Source: Paenibacillus algicola (lineage in GTDB: Bacteria; Bacillota; Bacilli; Paenibacillales; Paenibacillaceae). Taken from it: DNA of 64,000 bases. The DNA is taken from contig NZ_CP040396.1 of NCBI RefSeq assembly GCF_005577435.1, forward strand, positions 3,166,501 to 3,230,500. The letters are read 5' to 3'. The translations under genes and the position numbers were made by a program. Positions 45,100-55,101 of the stretch are shown here, one piece after another. The notes beneath the pieces were generated by a model. That model worked only from the letters and a program-made list of their open reading frames with translations, was not told where the DNA came from and made no database searches. Each line of letters opens with the position of its first letter. The first letter of the stretch is position 1.

Positions 45100-45621
45100 T
45101 TATTCCTTGTATCTGTCAGGGTAAAGCTCCCGGTTCAGTTGGTCAGTTTCTTCGTAGAACTTTGTCAACAAGGATTCGCCGTTTACCGACTTGCTCATTT
45201 GCAATTTTTCGAATTGGGCGATCAACTTACCCTTTTCCTCTAGCTGGTGCAATACTTGCTGAACTAAAGGGTCGGTGGAATCTTTTTTGTCTTCGTAATG
45301 TGCGCTGTGAATAAGGTACAAGTCTTTGTAGCCCGCAAAAACTTCATTAAATTCTTCCAGTGCAGTTTGTGGATTAAGTTCCAGTTCCAAATCGGCAGCT
45401 CTGGTTGCCAACTCTTTCAGTCTTTGCTCGTCTTCTGTGGTTGCGCCGGGTGCATCAGCAATTTTCTTCTGTGCTTCGTAGCTTTCGACCGCATATGAAA
45501 CTTTCTCCTTCAATGTCGGGCTATTCGCGTCAGCATGGTTGGACTTGAGATTAGCCAATGCTAATCCGCCGACGACGATAGAACAACATACCGTGAGTAC
45601 AACCCATGTTTTCTTTTTCAA
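45100..45621 (-). CDS. Hypothetical membrane-anchored protein in the decayed island
   Basis: 173 residues from a TTG at 45621 with AAGGAG 9 nt upstream; a GTG six codons earlier lacks a ribosome site. One N-terminal membrane helix (about residues 5-25), then an all-helical, charged outside region with heptad-like spacing (RLKELATRAADLELEL). No family recognised. It lies between the IS end and an amidase fragment, on the same strand as the fragment (gap of 24 nt), and AT content is higher than in flanking genes, which suggests acquired DNA. Confidence 0.55.
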   Translation of the reverse strand: MKKKTWVVLTVCCSIVVGGLALANLKSNHADANSPTLKEKVSYAVESYEAQKKIADAPGATTEDEQRLKELATRAADLELELNPQTALEEFNEVFAGYKDLYLIHSAHYEDKKDSTDPLVQQVLHQLEEKGKLIAQFEKLQMSKSVNGESLLTKFYEETDQLNRELYPDRYKE

Positions 45622-45645
45622 CTTTTCCCACTCCTTCACGTTGTA

Positions 45646-46119
45646 TTAGGATTTGATTTTGATTGATACCATCCAATCGCCATATGCGACGTACGACTTC
45701 AATGAAATGTTTTTATTCCATGTGCCGCCGGTTATAGAATGTTGGGCAACTTTAAGATCATTGCCGGGGCCGTAACCATTGACAATTTGCGAATGGATCG
45801 TGTCACCAGTTGAGTCCACATGCTGGACAAGGTCGCCACGATAAAGTTCATTGTATATTGGCTGGAAGTTGGCAGCCAATTCGGTTGCTGTGTATTTTGT
45901 GGCTCTGTATGCCTTTTTCCCACCGACGCCATTAATAACAGCAAAATGTTCCCGGAATTGATGCGCTCCAGTCCAAGAAGAAGTTCTTGGGTTAGTCGCT
46001 GGAGGGACATTCGGACCGTAGTAATACCAGTCGATGGTATTTCTATTTTGCCCTTTTGTGCCGTTAAATGCGAGCCCCCGGCTTATCTCATTCGCCTGTG
46101 CTGTTAGGGAGCTGCACCA
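45646..46119 (-). pseudogene. Truncated putative amidase-domain protein
   Basis: An open frame without a usable start, limited by an in-frame TAA at 46120-46122. The readable part (LAFNGTKGQNRNTID, TSSWTGAHQFREHF, LYRGDLVQHVDSTGD, IHSQIVNGYG, SLKSYVAYGDWMVSIKI) resembles the C-terminal half of the putative amidase domain family (papain-like exported peptidases). The N-terminal half with the catalytic Cys is missing. It ends abruptly next to the stop of the 46130 gene, so the break point is probably a deletion or insertion scar. Confidence 0.6.
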
Positions 46120-46129
46120 TTATTTGCTT

Positions 46130-47518
46130 TTAATTCACCGGGTTTCTCAACTCCAGCAGTTGCTGAACCCGCTCCCACACGGCCTCCGCCTCCTCCATAC
46201 CAGCCCAGAATAGCATCAGCTCCCGCCGAATAGCAATAATATCGCGGTGATGCAGACCCAGATCTGTCATCAGCTTGAAAGTGGGGATAATTTCACGATA
46301 CATATGAAACCGGGAAGGCCGATGAAGCTCATCCACGCCCTTCCATTCTGCAGCCCGCTCCAAACTCGGAATCGAGAGTGTCTGCTTGCGGATCATGAGC
46401 TGCGCCTCCTCGGAGAGGAGAAAGTCCACCAGCAGCTTGGCTGCATGCTTGTGCCTGGATCTTGCATTAACCGCGAGCCCGGTGGTCAGCAGCAGTGTTG
46501 CGGGAGTGTCCCTTCTCGGGATCGGCGCAATGTCATAATCGACGTCAGCCGATTGCATTTTATTGAGGCTGTAATAGGTACACAGAATCATGGAGGCTTT
46601 GCCTCTTGCAAATAGCTCTTCCACATCGGCATTGCTCTCGGAGAAATGAAGCGGTGAGTAGCTCTGGTTAACAATCAGGTCCCGGCACTCCTCAATACTG
46701 GCTATGAACTTCGCCTTCTCTGCCTCTGCGTTCTCCGCACCGTTTACAAATCCGTTCTGCAGCAGCATGATCGGCCATCGGTTGCTCGACGGCATATGAT
46801 AATAGAATCCGAAGCCGCCATGATCGGCAGCCAGCTTGGCAGCCGCTGCTTTCAGATCCTCCCAGGTCCAGCTGCTGTTCGGCTCTGTCAGTCCGCTTTG
46901 TGTAAAATGAGATTGATTATAAGCCAGGATGACCGGCGAGAAAATCCATGGAACGGCCAACAGCCGTTCATTATAGGTGAATAGTTTAGAGAGGAATTTA
47001 TAGGTTCCCGGGAAGGAATCCAGCTCCTCCAGATACTCCGACTCGGTATCTGTGCTGAACAGCTTGAAGTCACTGTAATTCATCGTCATGACATCCAGCC
47101 AATCATTGTCCATGAACTCCTTCACTGTCGTATGATAGGGATCATACGGCAGAAGAAAGCTCTGCACCTCAACCTGGGGATATTTAGCGTGAAAAGCCTG
47201 CAGCAGAGCATCCAGCTTCGCTTCCTTGGCTATATTCTTATAGCAGCCAAGCTTGATCTTGATCTGGCGCTCCGGGACGGGGTGCAGCACCCGCGCTCCT
47301 ACCTTGGGCAGCTTCATAATCAGCTCTTCCTCGCTTAGCAGCTCCAGCCCCTTGCGGACCGAATTCTTGCTCAGTCCATACTGCTCTCCAAGCTCGGCGA
47401 TCGACGGCAGCATCTCTCCCGGAGCATAATTACCGCTTACGATCTGATTTCTCAGCGTGGCGATCATATGATCCAGCCGTTTATGAAATGTGCTTCGCTG
47501 TGGTTTCTTGCCTGTCAT
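46130..47518 (-). CDS. GntR regulator fused to an extracellular-type solute-binding domain
   Basis: 462 residues with AAAGGAG upstream. N-terminal GntR winged helix (residues 10-75: GEMLPSIAELGEQYGLSKNS, VGARVLHP), then about 370 residues of an ABC-transporter family 1 solute-binding fold (KIKLGCYKNIAKEAKLDALL, NDWLDVMTMN, LAVPWIFSPVILAYN, GKASMILCTYYS, TTGLAVNARSRHKHAAKLL). There is no signal peptide, so the sugar-binding domain is cytoplasmic and probably senses an oligosaccharide or sugar phosphate. No sugar gene is adjacent; its targets are unknown. Confidence 0.85.
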   Translation of the reverse strand: MTGKKPQRSTFHKRLDHMIATLRNQIVSGNYAPGEMLPSIAELGEQYGLSKNSVRKGLELLSEEELIMKLPKVGARVLHPVPERQIKIKLGCYKNIAKEAKLDALLQAFHAKYPQVEVQSFLLPYDPYHTTVKEFMDNDWLDVMTMNYSDFKLFSTDTESEYLEELDSFPGTYKFLSKLFTYNERLLAVPWIFSPVILAYNQSHFTQSGLTEPNSSWTWEDLKAAAAKLAADHGGFGFYYHMPSSNRWPIMLLQNGFVNGAENAEAEKAKFIASIEECRDLIVNQSYSPLHFSESNADVEELFARGKASMILCTYYSLNKMQSADVDYDIAPIPRRDTPATLLLTTGLAVNARSRHKHAAKLLVDFLLSEEAQLMIRKQTLSIPSLERAAEWKGVDELHRPSRFHMYREIIPTFKLMTDLGLHHRDIIAIRRELMLFWAGMEEAEAVWERVQQLLELRNPVN

Positions 47519-47693
47519 GGATTCTATTGCTCCTTTTTACTGACTTTTCCTGTCCTCGACAATATTCGTAAAGCATACCATATCCAAAATGTTCCCGTCT
47601 ATTTCTTCTAAGCCAAAAGCCCCCCAGCGCATAGTCCTGGAGAGCTTGTATCCAACTCGTATCCTATATTTGAAAAAAAGACTGCATCACCTG

Positions 47694-48353
47694 TTACAAA
47701 GTTACCAGCTGCGGCTTGCACAAGCGGATGTAGCGGTCGCTCATCGCTTCCACATCGGCCTGGTCATGCGTAACAAACAGGCAAGTCATCTGGGCTGCTT
47801 TGACGATGTCCCGCAGCTCCCGCCGAATGGAGTGCTTCAGCTCTGCATCCAGGCTGCTGAACGGCTCATCCATAAGCACCACATTCGGCCGCGGGGCCAT
47901 CGTGCGTGCCAGGGCAACCCGCTGCTGCTGTCCGCCGCTCAGCTCATGGGGATAACGATCCTCAAAGCCCTCCATCCGGATCAGCTCCAGGAGCTCGGCG
48001 ACCCGCTGTGCCCGTTCTTTGCGGGATTGCTTATGCAGTCCAAAAGCGATATTGCTTCTTACATTCATATGCGGAAACAAGGCGTAGTCCTGACTGACCA
48101 TGCCGACCCCGCGGTGCTCCGGCTGTACAAAGGTGTGAGCGCCATTCACCTGAACCCCGTTGATCCGGATGACGCCGGAGTCCGGCGCCTCCAGGCCGGC
48201 GATCAGGCGCAGCAGCGTGCTTTTTCCATTCCCGCTGCTGCCGACGATGCCGACGATTTCTCCCTGCTCCACCACCAGGCTTAGCTCCTGAATGACCGGC
48301 TTCATCGCTCGAGCATAGCTGAAGGTCAGCTGCTCAATCTCAACAATACTCAT
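47694..48353 (-). CDS. Ferric iron ABC transporter ATP-binding protein (short form)
   Basis: 219 residues; the ATG overlaps the permease stop by 4 nt. Walker A GSSGNGKST, Q-loop VSQDYALFPHM, signature LSGGQQQRVALARTM, Walker B VVLMDEPFSSLDAE, H-loop VTHDQ. Fe/Fbp-type ATPases are usually about 340 residues with a C-terminal TOBE regulatory domain; this one stops right after the ATPase core. Together with the downstream-coded permease and binding protein it powers ferric iron uptake. Confidence 0.9.
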   Translation of the reverse strand: MSIVEIEQLTFSYARAMKPVIQELSLVVEQGEIVGIVGSSGNGKSTLLRLIAGLEAPDSGVIRINGVQVNGAHTFVQPEHRGVGMVSQDYALFPHMNVRSNIAFGLHKQSRKERAQRVAELLELIRMEGFEDRYPHELSGGQQQRVALARTMAPRPNVVLMDEPFSSLDAELKHSIRRELRDIVKAAQMTCLFVTHDQADVEAMSDRYIRLCKPQLVTL

Positions 48354-49996
48354 GCTTCCCACCTCTTATCCAGATTGTGAAGTACATATACCGAGATAAA
48401 GCTGATGCTAATAATAAGCAGTGCCGGCACCGAGGCCTCATGAATCTGCTCATTATTGGCATATTGATACGTCTTCGTAGATAACGTTTCAAAATCAAAC
48501 GGACGCAGCAGCAGCGCCAGCGGCAGCTCCTTGCAGATTTCAACAAAGGTCAGTATGCAGCCGCTGAGGACAGCTCCTCGAATCAAAGGAAGCTCGATCC
48601 TCCAAAAGGTCGCCAGTCTGCTTCTGCCAAGCAATCGTGAGGCTTCCGTATAGCGCGTGCCTGTCTTCTCGAAGCCAACCTCCACGGCATTATAGCCTGT
48701 CGCCATAAATCGGACCACATACCCGAAGATAAGCATCCCGGCTGTCAGACTCAGGATCACAGGGGTTCCTGTTCCTCCCAGTGCAGCATGCAGCTTAATA
48801 TAAGCCTGGTCGAGACGGAGGAAGACGCCCAGCACACCGATTGCGATAATAGCACCGGGAATAGAGTAGCCGGCAATAACCAGCCGGGACAGCAGTGCAG
48901 CCCCCCAGGTCCGTGAGCGGGTGGCATTGCCGACCACAAGCGACAATATCATGATGATGGCCGTTGCGGCAGCCGCTGTATATAAGGTTCTTCCTACATA
49001 ATACATGAACTGATCATTCCACACATCCCGGAACGTCCAGCCTGCCCAGACAGAAAGCTGCACGATCGGTACAGCAAACGCTGCCGCCAGTACCGCAGCC
49101 CCGTATAGCAGAATACCCATTCCCTTGACCCGGCTCAGCTTCGCTGGCTGCAGCGGTTTAGACTTGCTGGTGCTGGAGCTGAATCGGCGGCTGCGGCGCA
49201 GCAGGCGCTCCAGCAGGAATACGCCGGCCAGAACGACCATCAGCCAGGCGGCAAGCCTCATGGCTGAATTCACATCATACATCCCGAACCAGGTTTTGAA
49301 GATGGCTGTTGTAACGGTCTGAAGTCCAAAGTACTGGGTAACCCCGTAGTCGCTAAGCACTTCAAAGACGACCAGGCTCAAACCCCCAACAATCGCCGGG
49401 CGGCTAATCGGCATGACGACACGAAAAAAAATCGACAGGCTGCCTCTTCCCAGCAGTCTTGCATTCTCAATAAAGGCCGCACTTTGCCTCTCCAGAAAGG
49501 CTCGCGTTACGAGATACACATAGGGATACAGAAATAAGGTGAATACGACGACGGCGCCGCGCATAGAGGTCAGGCTGATCCACTCCTGAGAGGGCTCAAG
49601 TCCGAAATCCCGCAGCGTAACCTGTACCACTCCGGTGTAGCTGAACATCGTACTGTACGTATAAGCCCCAATATAGGGCGGAACCGCCAGAGGCAGCACC
49701 AGCGCCCAGCGCAGAATGGATCTTCCCGGAAAATCAAACACGGTCACAAACCACGCCAGCGATACGCCCAGCAGCATCGTTGTAACCGCTGTTATTCCAG
49801 TCAGGATCAGCGTCTCCAGCATGTAATCCTTAATCAAGTATTGCTTGATGTGGGCCCAATGCTCACTCGGTGGTTCAAAGATAGATAGAAATACAAACAA
49901 AATAGGCAGCAGTATCACTGCCGCCCCCAACATGCTGATGAGCCACCAGCCGTTTAGCTTATTTATAAAATACGAACGTATCTGTCTAAAAAGCAT
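48350..49996 (-). CDS. Ferric iron ABC transporter permease (fused, two permease domains)
   Basis: 548 residues, about 12 membrane helices. Two binding-protein-dependent permease domains with EAA-type loops (ENARLLGRGSLSIFFRVVMP near 185 and TRYTEASRLLGRSRLATFWR near 450). This duplicated form is typical of FbpB/SfuB/CysTW-like iron transporters. The start lies 3 nt after the binding-protein stop, and the stop overlaps the ATPase start by 4 nt. Confidence 0.92.
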   Translation of the reverse strand: MLFRQIRSYFINKLNGWWLISMLGAAVILLPILFVFLSIFEPPSEHWAHIKQYLIKDYMLETLILTGITAVTTMLLGVSLAWFVTVFDFPGRSILRWALVLPLAVPPYIGAYTYSTMFSYTGVVQVTLRDFGLEPSQEWISLTSMRGAVVVFTLFLYPYVYLVTRAFLERQSAAFIENARLLGRGSLSIFFRVVMPISRPAIVGGLSLVVFEVLSDYGVTQYFGLQTVTTAIFKTWFGMYDVNSAMRLAAWLMVVLAGVFLLERLLRRSRRFSSSTSKSKPLQPAKLSRVKGMGILLYGAAVLAAAFAVPIVQLSVWAGWTFRDVWNDQFMYYVGRTLYTAAAATAIIMILSLVVGNATRSRTWGAALLSRLVIAGYSIPGAIIAIGVLGVFLRLDQAYIKLHAALGGTGTPVILSLTAGMLIFGYVVRFMATGYNAVEVGFEKTGTRYTEASRLLGRSRLATFWRIELPLIRGAVLSGCILTFVEICKELPLALLLRPFDFETLSTKTYQYANNEQIHEASVPALLIISISFISVYVLHNLDKRWEA

Positions 49997-49999
49997 GTA

Positions 50000-51082
50000 T
50001 TATTTCCAACCTGTCTTATTCATGATTTCTACAGCTTCAGCGTTACGCTCACCCAGCTTGCCAAGCTCAATCACCTGAGTCTTGAAGCTGCCCCAGGATT
50101 TGAGAAGCTCCGGAACTTCAGCTTCCGGGTTCACTGGGAATTCGTAATTCTCTTTCGAAATCATACCTTGAGCTTCCTTGCCTGTCAAGAATTCAATCAG
50201 CTGAACTCCATAATCCTTGTTCTTGGCATGCTTGGTCAGGGCTGCACCGCTGACGTTGATATGAGTTCCGGTCGTCTCCTGGTTCGGGAAGAATACGCCA
50301 ACCTGATTCCCAACCTTCACTTCTTCCGGATCTGCAGAGTTCAGCAGCAAGCCAATATAATACGTGTTCATAATCGCTACATCGCCAACGCCTGCTACAA
50401 CGGCTTTGGCCTGATCGCGGTCATTGCCTTCCGGCGTGCGGGCCATATTCGCCACCAGACCTTGGGACCATTGCTCTGCCTGCTCCGCACCGTTCAACTC
50501 GATAAAGGAAGCCAGCAGCGATTGATTGTACAGGTTAGAGGATGGACGAACTAGCACTTTTCCCTTCCAGTCGGGACCTGCGAGATCTTCATAAGTGGAC
50601 AACTGCTCCGGCTTCACCCGATCCTTGGAATAGACGATGACACGGGCACGGCTGGACAAGCCAACCCATTGATTCTCAGGGTCGCGCAGCTCTTGAGGCA
50701 CCTGCTGATTCACGGTTTCAGACGTAATTGGCTGCAGGATGTCCGCCTGCTTGGCCGTGTTCAGCACACCGCCGTCAACGGTCATGAACACATCTGCCTG
50801 TGTATTTTCACCTTCGCGCTTCAATCTTTCAATTAATTCCTCCGCCTTGCCGTCAATCACCTTGACCTCAATGCCCGTTTCTTCTTTAAACTTCTCGAAC
50901 AACAGCTTGTCTACATCATAGCTGCGGGAGGAGTAAACATGAACCACTTTCTCGGTTTCCGCAGCCGTGCCGGCTGCGCCTCCGGTGCTCTCCTCTGCTT
51001 CTTTCTCAGCACCGCAGCCTGCCAGCAGGCCTGCTGCCATCACAATACTTACCATAGGCGCTACAAACTTCCGAAATTTCAA
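50000..51082 (-). CDS. Ferric iron ABC transporter substrate-binding lipoprotein
   Basis: 360 residues from a TTG at 51082, which has AAGGGAG 8 nt upstream; longer starts lack a ribosome site. Lipobox LLAGC. The mature part is a type-II/D binding protein of the FbpA/FutA group: VVHVYSSRSYDVDKLLFEKF, TQADVFMTVDGG, RPSSNLYNQSLLASF and NTYYIGLLL with the paired tyrosines that usually bind Fe(III). First gene of the three-gene transporter operon, with a Fur box just upstream. Confidence 0.92.
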   Translation of the reverse strand: MKFRKFVAPMVSIVMAAGLLAGCGAEKEAEESTGGAAGTAAETEKVVHVYSSRSYDVDKLLFEKFKEETGIEVKVIDGKAEELIERLKREGENTQADVFMTVDGGVLNTAKQADILQPITSETVNQQVPQELRDPENQWVGLSSRARVIVYSKDRVKPEQLSTYEDLAGPDWKGKVLVRPSSNLYNQSLLASFIELNGAEQAEQWSQGLVANMARTPEGNDRDQAKAVVAGVGDVAIMNTYYIGLLLNSADPEEVKVGNQVGVFFPNQETTGTHINVSGAALTKHAKNKDYGVQLIEFLTGKEAQGMISKENYEFPVNPEAEVPELLKSWGSFKTQVIELGKLGERNAEAVEIMNKTGWK

Positions 51083-51103
51083 TCTCGACACTCCCTTTTT
51101 TAT

Positions 51104-51122
51104 GTAAATGATTATCATTATC
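51104..51122 (-). promoter_or_regulatory. Fur box
   Basis: Minus strand GATAATGATAATCATTTAC against the classical 19-bp Fur box GATAATGATAATCATTATC; the two last-but-one positions differ. It is about 20 nt before the TTG start of the iron-binding protein gene, suggesting iron repression of the transporter operon. Confidence 0.85.
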
Positions 51123-51256
51123 ACTTGCTACCCGAAATGAATCATAATTCATTACGTTTAACCTGTCAAGCATTACTTATGCGGCTTCTTCTACTATTCC
51201 CGGCGGCGGCGGAATATACATATCAATAGCCCTGCGAAGAAATGGAGGAACACACA

Positions 51257-52687
51257 ATGCCATCCACGGACCTGAAAAAGCTGGAGTATGCTATTGCCGA
51301 AATTACCGAGGTCGCCGCAAGCCTTGGCCTGGATTTCTATCCCATGCGCTATGAGATTTGTCCGTCGGACATTATTTATACGTTCGGAGCTTATGGTATG
51401 CCTACCCGCTTTTCTCATTGGAGCTTTGGAAAGACGTTTAACAAAATGAAGCTCCAGTACGACCTGGGCCTAAGTAAAATTTACGAGCTCGTTATCAATT
51501 CCAACCCCTGCTATGCGTTTCTGCTGGACAGCAACTCCCTCGTTCAGAACAAGCTCATTGTGGCGCACGTGCTGGCCCATTGCGATTTCTTCAAGAACAA
51601 TGCCCGCTTCTCCAAGACCAATCGCAATATGGTCGAGAGCATGACCGCGACTGCAGAACGAATCAGTGACTACGAGAAGCAGTACGGAGCCTTGGTCGTG
51701 GAGCAGTTTATTGATGCCGTGCTCGCCATCCAGGAGCATGTCGATCCTTCCATCGTGAAGCCTTACCGGATGTCGAAGGAGGATTATGTTTCTTCCATGC
51801 AGCAGCGCACCTCTTCTAAAGGTAAGGCTGCCGCCGCTTCACCCTATGATGACCTATGGTCGCTGGAGAACTCCAAAGAGCCGGAGAAGAAAAAAGCGTC
51901 ACCGATATTCCCTCCCCGGCCGGAAAAGGATCTTCTATGGTTTATTGAGGAGTATTCATCCATTCTTGAGCCGTGGCAGCGGGATATTTTGACCATGCTG
52001 CGCGATGAAATGCTCTATTTCTGGGCACAAATTGAAACCAAGATTATGAATGAAGGCTGGGCCAGCTTCTTCCACCAGCGAATCATGCGGGAGCTGGATC
52101 TGACCGCGGAGGAAACCGTGGAATATGCCAAGCTGAATGCCTCCGTCGTTCAGCCTTCCAAGCATACGTTGAATCCGTATTATCTGGGCCTGAAAATATT
52201 CGAGGATATTGAGAAGCGGTGGGATCATCCCTCCCCGGAGGAAAGGGAACGCTTCGGCCGGGTACCCGGCAGCGGCAGGGAAAAGATGTTCGAGGTCCGC
52301 GAGAATGATGCCGATATCTCCTTCATCCGTAATTATTTGACGAAGGATCTGGTTAAGGAGCTGGATTTGTATGTGTTTGAGAAAAAGGGCCCGGAGTGGA
52401 AAATTACCGATAAATCCTGGGAGAACATCCGGGATCAGCTGGTTTACGCCCGCGTTAACGGCGGCTTTCCTTACCTTGTCGTCAAGAACGGAGACTACCT
52501 CGGCCATGGCGAGCTGTACCTGCTGCATCAGTTCGAAGGACAGGAGCTGGATTTGAAGTATGTAGAGCGTACACTGCCCTATGTGTATCAGCTGTGGGGA
52601 AAGACCGTTTACCTGGAAACGGTGGTCGAGGAGAAGCCGCTGCTCATGGTATACGATGGCAAAAAGGTAAGCCGCAAATTTCTATAA
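51257..52687 (+). CDS. spoVR: SpoVR family sporulation protein
   Basis: 476 residues from the ATG at 51257, whose GGAGGA lies inside an earlier in-frame ATG reading. Conserved SpoVR segments: [31 protein letters not shown] split by short gaps, [20 protein letters not shown] [17 protein letters not shown], and [14 protein letters not shown]. SpoVR is needed for spore cortex formation in the mother cell. Its usual partners PrkA and YhbH act in the same sporulation/stress module; a prkA fragment is 1.3 kb away on the other strand. Confidence 0.93.
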   Translation: MPSTDLKKLEYAIAEITEVAASLGLDFYPMRYEICPSDIIYTFGAYGMPTRFSHWSFGKTFNKMKLQYDLGLSKIYELVINSNPCYAFLLDSNSLVQNKLIVAHVLAHCDFFKNNARFSKTNRNMVESMTATAERISDYEKQYGALVVEQFIDAVLAIQEHVDPSIVKPYRMSKEDYVSSMQQRTSSKGKAAAASPYDDLWSLENSKEPEKKKASPIFPPRPEKDLLWFIEEYSSILEPWQRDILTMLRDEMLYFWAQIETKIMNEGWASFFHQRIMRELDLTAEETVEYAKLNASVVQPSKHTLNPYYLGLKIFEDIEKRWDHPSPEERERFGRVPGSGREKMFEVRENDADISFIRNYLTKDLVKELDLYVFEKKGPEWKITDKSWENIRDQLVYARVNGGFPYLVVKNGDYLGHGELYLLHQFEGQELDLKYVERTLPYVYQLWGKTVYLETVVEEKPLLMVYDGKKVSRKFL

Positions 52688-52700
52688 ATCTATACGAAAC

Positions 52701-52746
52701 AGGGCTGATCCGCGGTCAGAATAAAGTCTGCCGCAGATCAGCCCTG
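52701..52746. terminator. Bidirectional intrinsic terminator
   Basis: AGGGCTGATC-cg-CGG-TCAGA / TCTG-cCGCa-GATCAGCCCT stem between convergent spoVR and globin-sensor genes, with a CTTCTTGCG flank. Confidence 0.75.
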
Positions 52747-52759
52747 CTTCTTGCGCTTC

Positions 52760-53830
52760 TTAAAGAATCCCGACTGCAGGCTCGGCTGCTGCCGCTGTCC
52801 GCACTTCGCTTTCATCCGGCTGACCGGTACGCTGCAGCGCCTCCAGATCATTCGCCAGCTTCTCCATCATCTTGACGAATGAGGACAGCTCCTGCGAGCT
52901 GGCCGCCTGATGGCGTGCATTCATCGCCGACTGCTCCGAGTCCTGCTCCACCTGCTCCAGCTTGGCGATAATGCTGTTCACCTTATCCTGGATCTGCTCC
53001 ATCGCACCGCGCGAGTGACTGGCCAGCTTGCGCACCTCGCCGGCTACCACCTCAAAGCCTCGTCCAAATTCCCCGGCATGTGCCGCTTCAATCGCAGCAT
53101 TCAAGCCCACCAGATGACTCTGATCAGCAATTTCCCGGATCAGGCTGCCCATTTCGTCAATCTGGCGGACCTCCTGGTTCAGCTCTCCCGTCAGCTCATA
53201 GGCTTTGTCCTGCGCTTCAGCGGCCCGGGCTGCATTATCTGCCATGACCGCTGCACTCTGATCCAGCTCCACAATCATCGCGCTGAGCTCCTGAACTGCC
53301 GCCGTAATGGTTTCCAGCATATGCTGCTGCTCGTCCGCCAGCTGCTGAATATGCTCCTTCTCCTTTAATTCATAAGCTTCCAGCACCAGCTGGGAATCCA
53401 GGTTAAACATTTTACTAAGTGCATGCACGACCTGCATCCAGCTTCCGGGCGCTTCCCGCTGAAGCAGCTCCGCTGCAATATCCAGATATATCATATATGA
53501 ACCGAGATAATAGTCCGTCGTCAGCCCGATCCGTGAATGAATCTGACCGACAAAAATCCGGTTGTTAATATAGGCCTCATCAATCACACCTGCCGCCAGA
53601 GACATCCAGTACTGACGCTGCGTTTCCTTGAGACGCTCCAGGCTGGAGTGGCGCTCAATAATCGCCTTCAGCTCCTGCCGGCTTGCCATCTGCTGATACA
53701 GCCGGTCCACGACCTCGTTGACAATCTTCTCAAATACCTGCTTGTGATCCGTAAGAAGCTGGAGCTCCTTCTCCTTCAGACCCATGTAGCTTAATTGCTG
53801 AAGTCTCTCCGGCGAAACATTAATCATCAT
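52760..53830 (-). CDS. Globin-coupled chemotaxis-type sensor (HemAT-like)
   Basis: 356 residues; AGGAG 8 nt before the ATG. Residues 1-165 form a sensor globin with the proximal haem His98 in GQIHSRIGL and the conserved GSYMIYL segment. A linker leads to a methyl-accepting signalling domain (about 180-340) with the hairpin tip QSHLVGLNAAIEAAHAGEFGRGF and VAGEVRKLASHS. No membrane helix, so it is a soluble O2 (or redox) sensor for chemotaxis. HemAT in Bacillus subtilis has this layout and length class. Confidence 0.92.
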   Translation of the reverse strand: MMINVSPERLQQLSYMGLKEKELQLLTDHKQVFEKIVNEVVDRLYQQMASRQELKAIIERHSSLERLKETQRQYWMSLAAGVIDEAYINNRIFVGQIHSRIGLTTDYYLGSYMIYLDIAAELLQREAPGSWMQVVHALSKMFNLDSQLVLEAYELKEKEHIQQLADEQQHMLETITAAVQELSAMIVELDQSAAVMADNAARAAEAQDKAYELTGELNQEVRQIDEMGSLIREIADQSHLVGLNAAIEAAHAGEFGRGFEVVAGEVRKLASHSRGAMEQIQDKVNSIIAKLEQVEQDSEQSAMNARHQAASSQELSSFVKMMEKLANDLEALQRTGQPDESEVRTAAAAEPAVGIL

Positions 53831-53974
53831 CCACTCATCTCCTAAGGCTGTAGTCCGGTAGTCCTTCTCTTACATTCCTTACTTCGTCCCCCGGTTCATT
53901 ATAGACCAAGATACCCTGAATTTCCCAAGCCTAAAGACCTAATTGGTCGTACATATGCACCAGAACATACCAAA

Positions 53975-53996
53975 AACGGCCTCTTGAGAGGCCGTT
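53975..53996 (-). terminator. Intrinsic terminator of prkA
   Basis: Minus strand: perfect stem AACGGCCTCT/AGAGGCCGTT followed by TTTTTGG, 25 nt past the prkA stop. Confidence 0.85.
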
Positions 53997-54020
53997 AGGG
54001 AGATGGCTATGGAAATGAAT

Positions 54021-55076
54021 TTACCGGTTCAGCAGACTGCCGACATACCGCAGCAGCTCATTGGCACAGACCGGACAGTAGCCATGCTCATCAATCAGGC
54101 GAGTACTGACCTCATTGATCCGCTTCAGCTGGACGGCATCCGGAGTTTTCGTGGATGTCGTAATTTTGACAATATCCTTCAGATCTGCGAACAGCTTCTT
54201 CTCAATCGCTTCCCGCAGACGCTCGTGATTGGAATAGTCGAATTTTTTGCCCTTGCGGGAATACGCGGAGATTCGAATCATAATTTCCTCGCGGAATGCT
54301 TTCTTGGCATTTTCAGACACGCCGATCTGTTCCTCGATGGAACGCATCAGGCGCTCATCCGGATCCATCTCCTCATCGGTCAGCGGATCGCGGATTTTAG
54401 TCCAGTTGCAGAACGCTTCAATATTATCAAGATAGTTCTCGAACAGCGTCTTGGCCGACTCCTCAAAAGAGTACACAAACGCCTTCTGCACTTCTTTTTT
54501 GGCCAATTCGTCATACTCCTTGCGGGCTGCCGAAATAAAGTTGAGGTACCTCTCCCGCTCCTCCTTGGTAATGGAAGGATGCTGGTCCAGACCGTCCTTG
54601 ATCGCTCTGAGCATATCCAGCGCATTGATGCATTGAAGGTCCTGCTTGATCAGTGCGCTTGAGATCCGGTTGATGACATATCGCGGATCGACGCCTGACA
54701 TCCCCTCCTCCAGGAACTCATTCTGCATTTCCTTCAAATCTGCTTCCTTGTAGCCCTCAATTTCCTCGCCGTCATACATACGCATTTTCTTGATGAGGTC
54801 CATGCCCTGCTTCTTCGTTTCCTTTAATCTTGTCAAAATGGTAAAAATCGCAGCCGACCGCAGTGCATGGGGAGCCACATGGATATGGCGCATATCACTT
54901 TGGCCGATCAGCTTCTCATATATTTTTTCCTCATCGGTGACGCGCAGATTGTACGGGATCGGCATCACGATCATTCGGGACTGCAGCGCCTCGTTCTTTT
55001 TGTTCGCAATAAAGGCCTTGTACTCGGACTCGTTCGTATGGGCAATGATGAGCTCATAGTTAGTGTACTCATAATT
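54021..55076 (-). pseudogene. prkA: prkA, 3' part only, interrupted by a prophage
   Basis: The last about 350 codons of PrkA, whose normal length is about 630. Readable from YEYTNYELIIAHTNESEY through FIANKKNEALQSR, PIPYNLRVTDEEKIYEKLIG, VDPRYVINRISSALIK, KEVQKAFVYSFEES, MDPDERLMRSIEEQIG to the intact end NELLRYVGSLLNR. Upstream, at 55077-55079, an in-frame TAG and phage DNA begin, so the N-terminal AAA+ half is missing here and should lie beyond the right edge. PrkA is a sporulation-linked AAA+ protein, first described as a Ser kinase and later as an ATP-dependent protease. An internal start at M (54974) is possible but would make only a fragment. Confidence 0.9.
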
Positions 55077-55101
55077 CTAAAATAAGATAGGGGTTGTTTA
55101 G

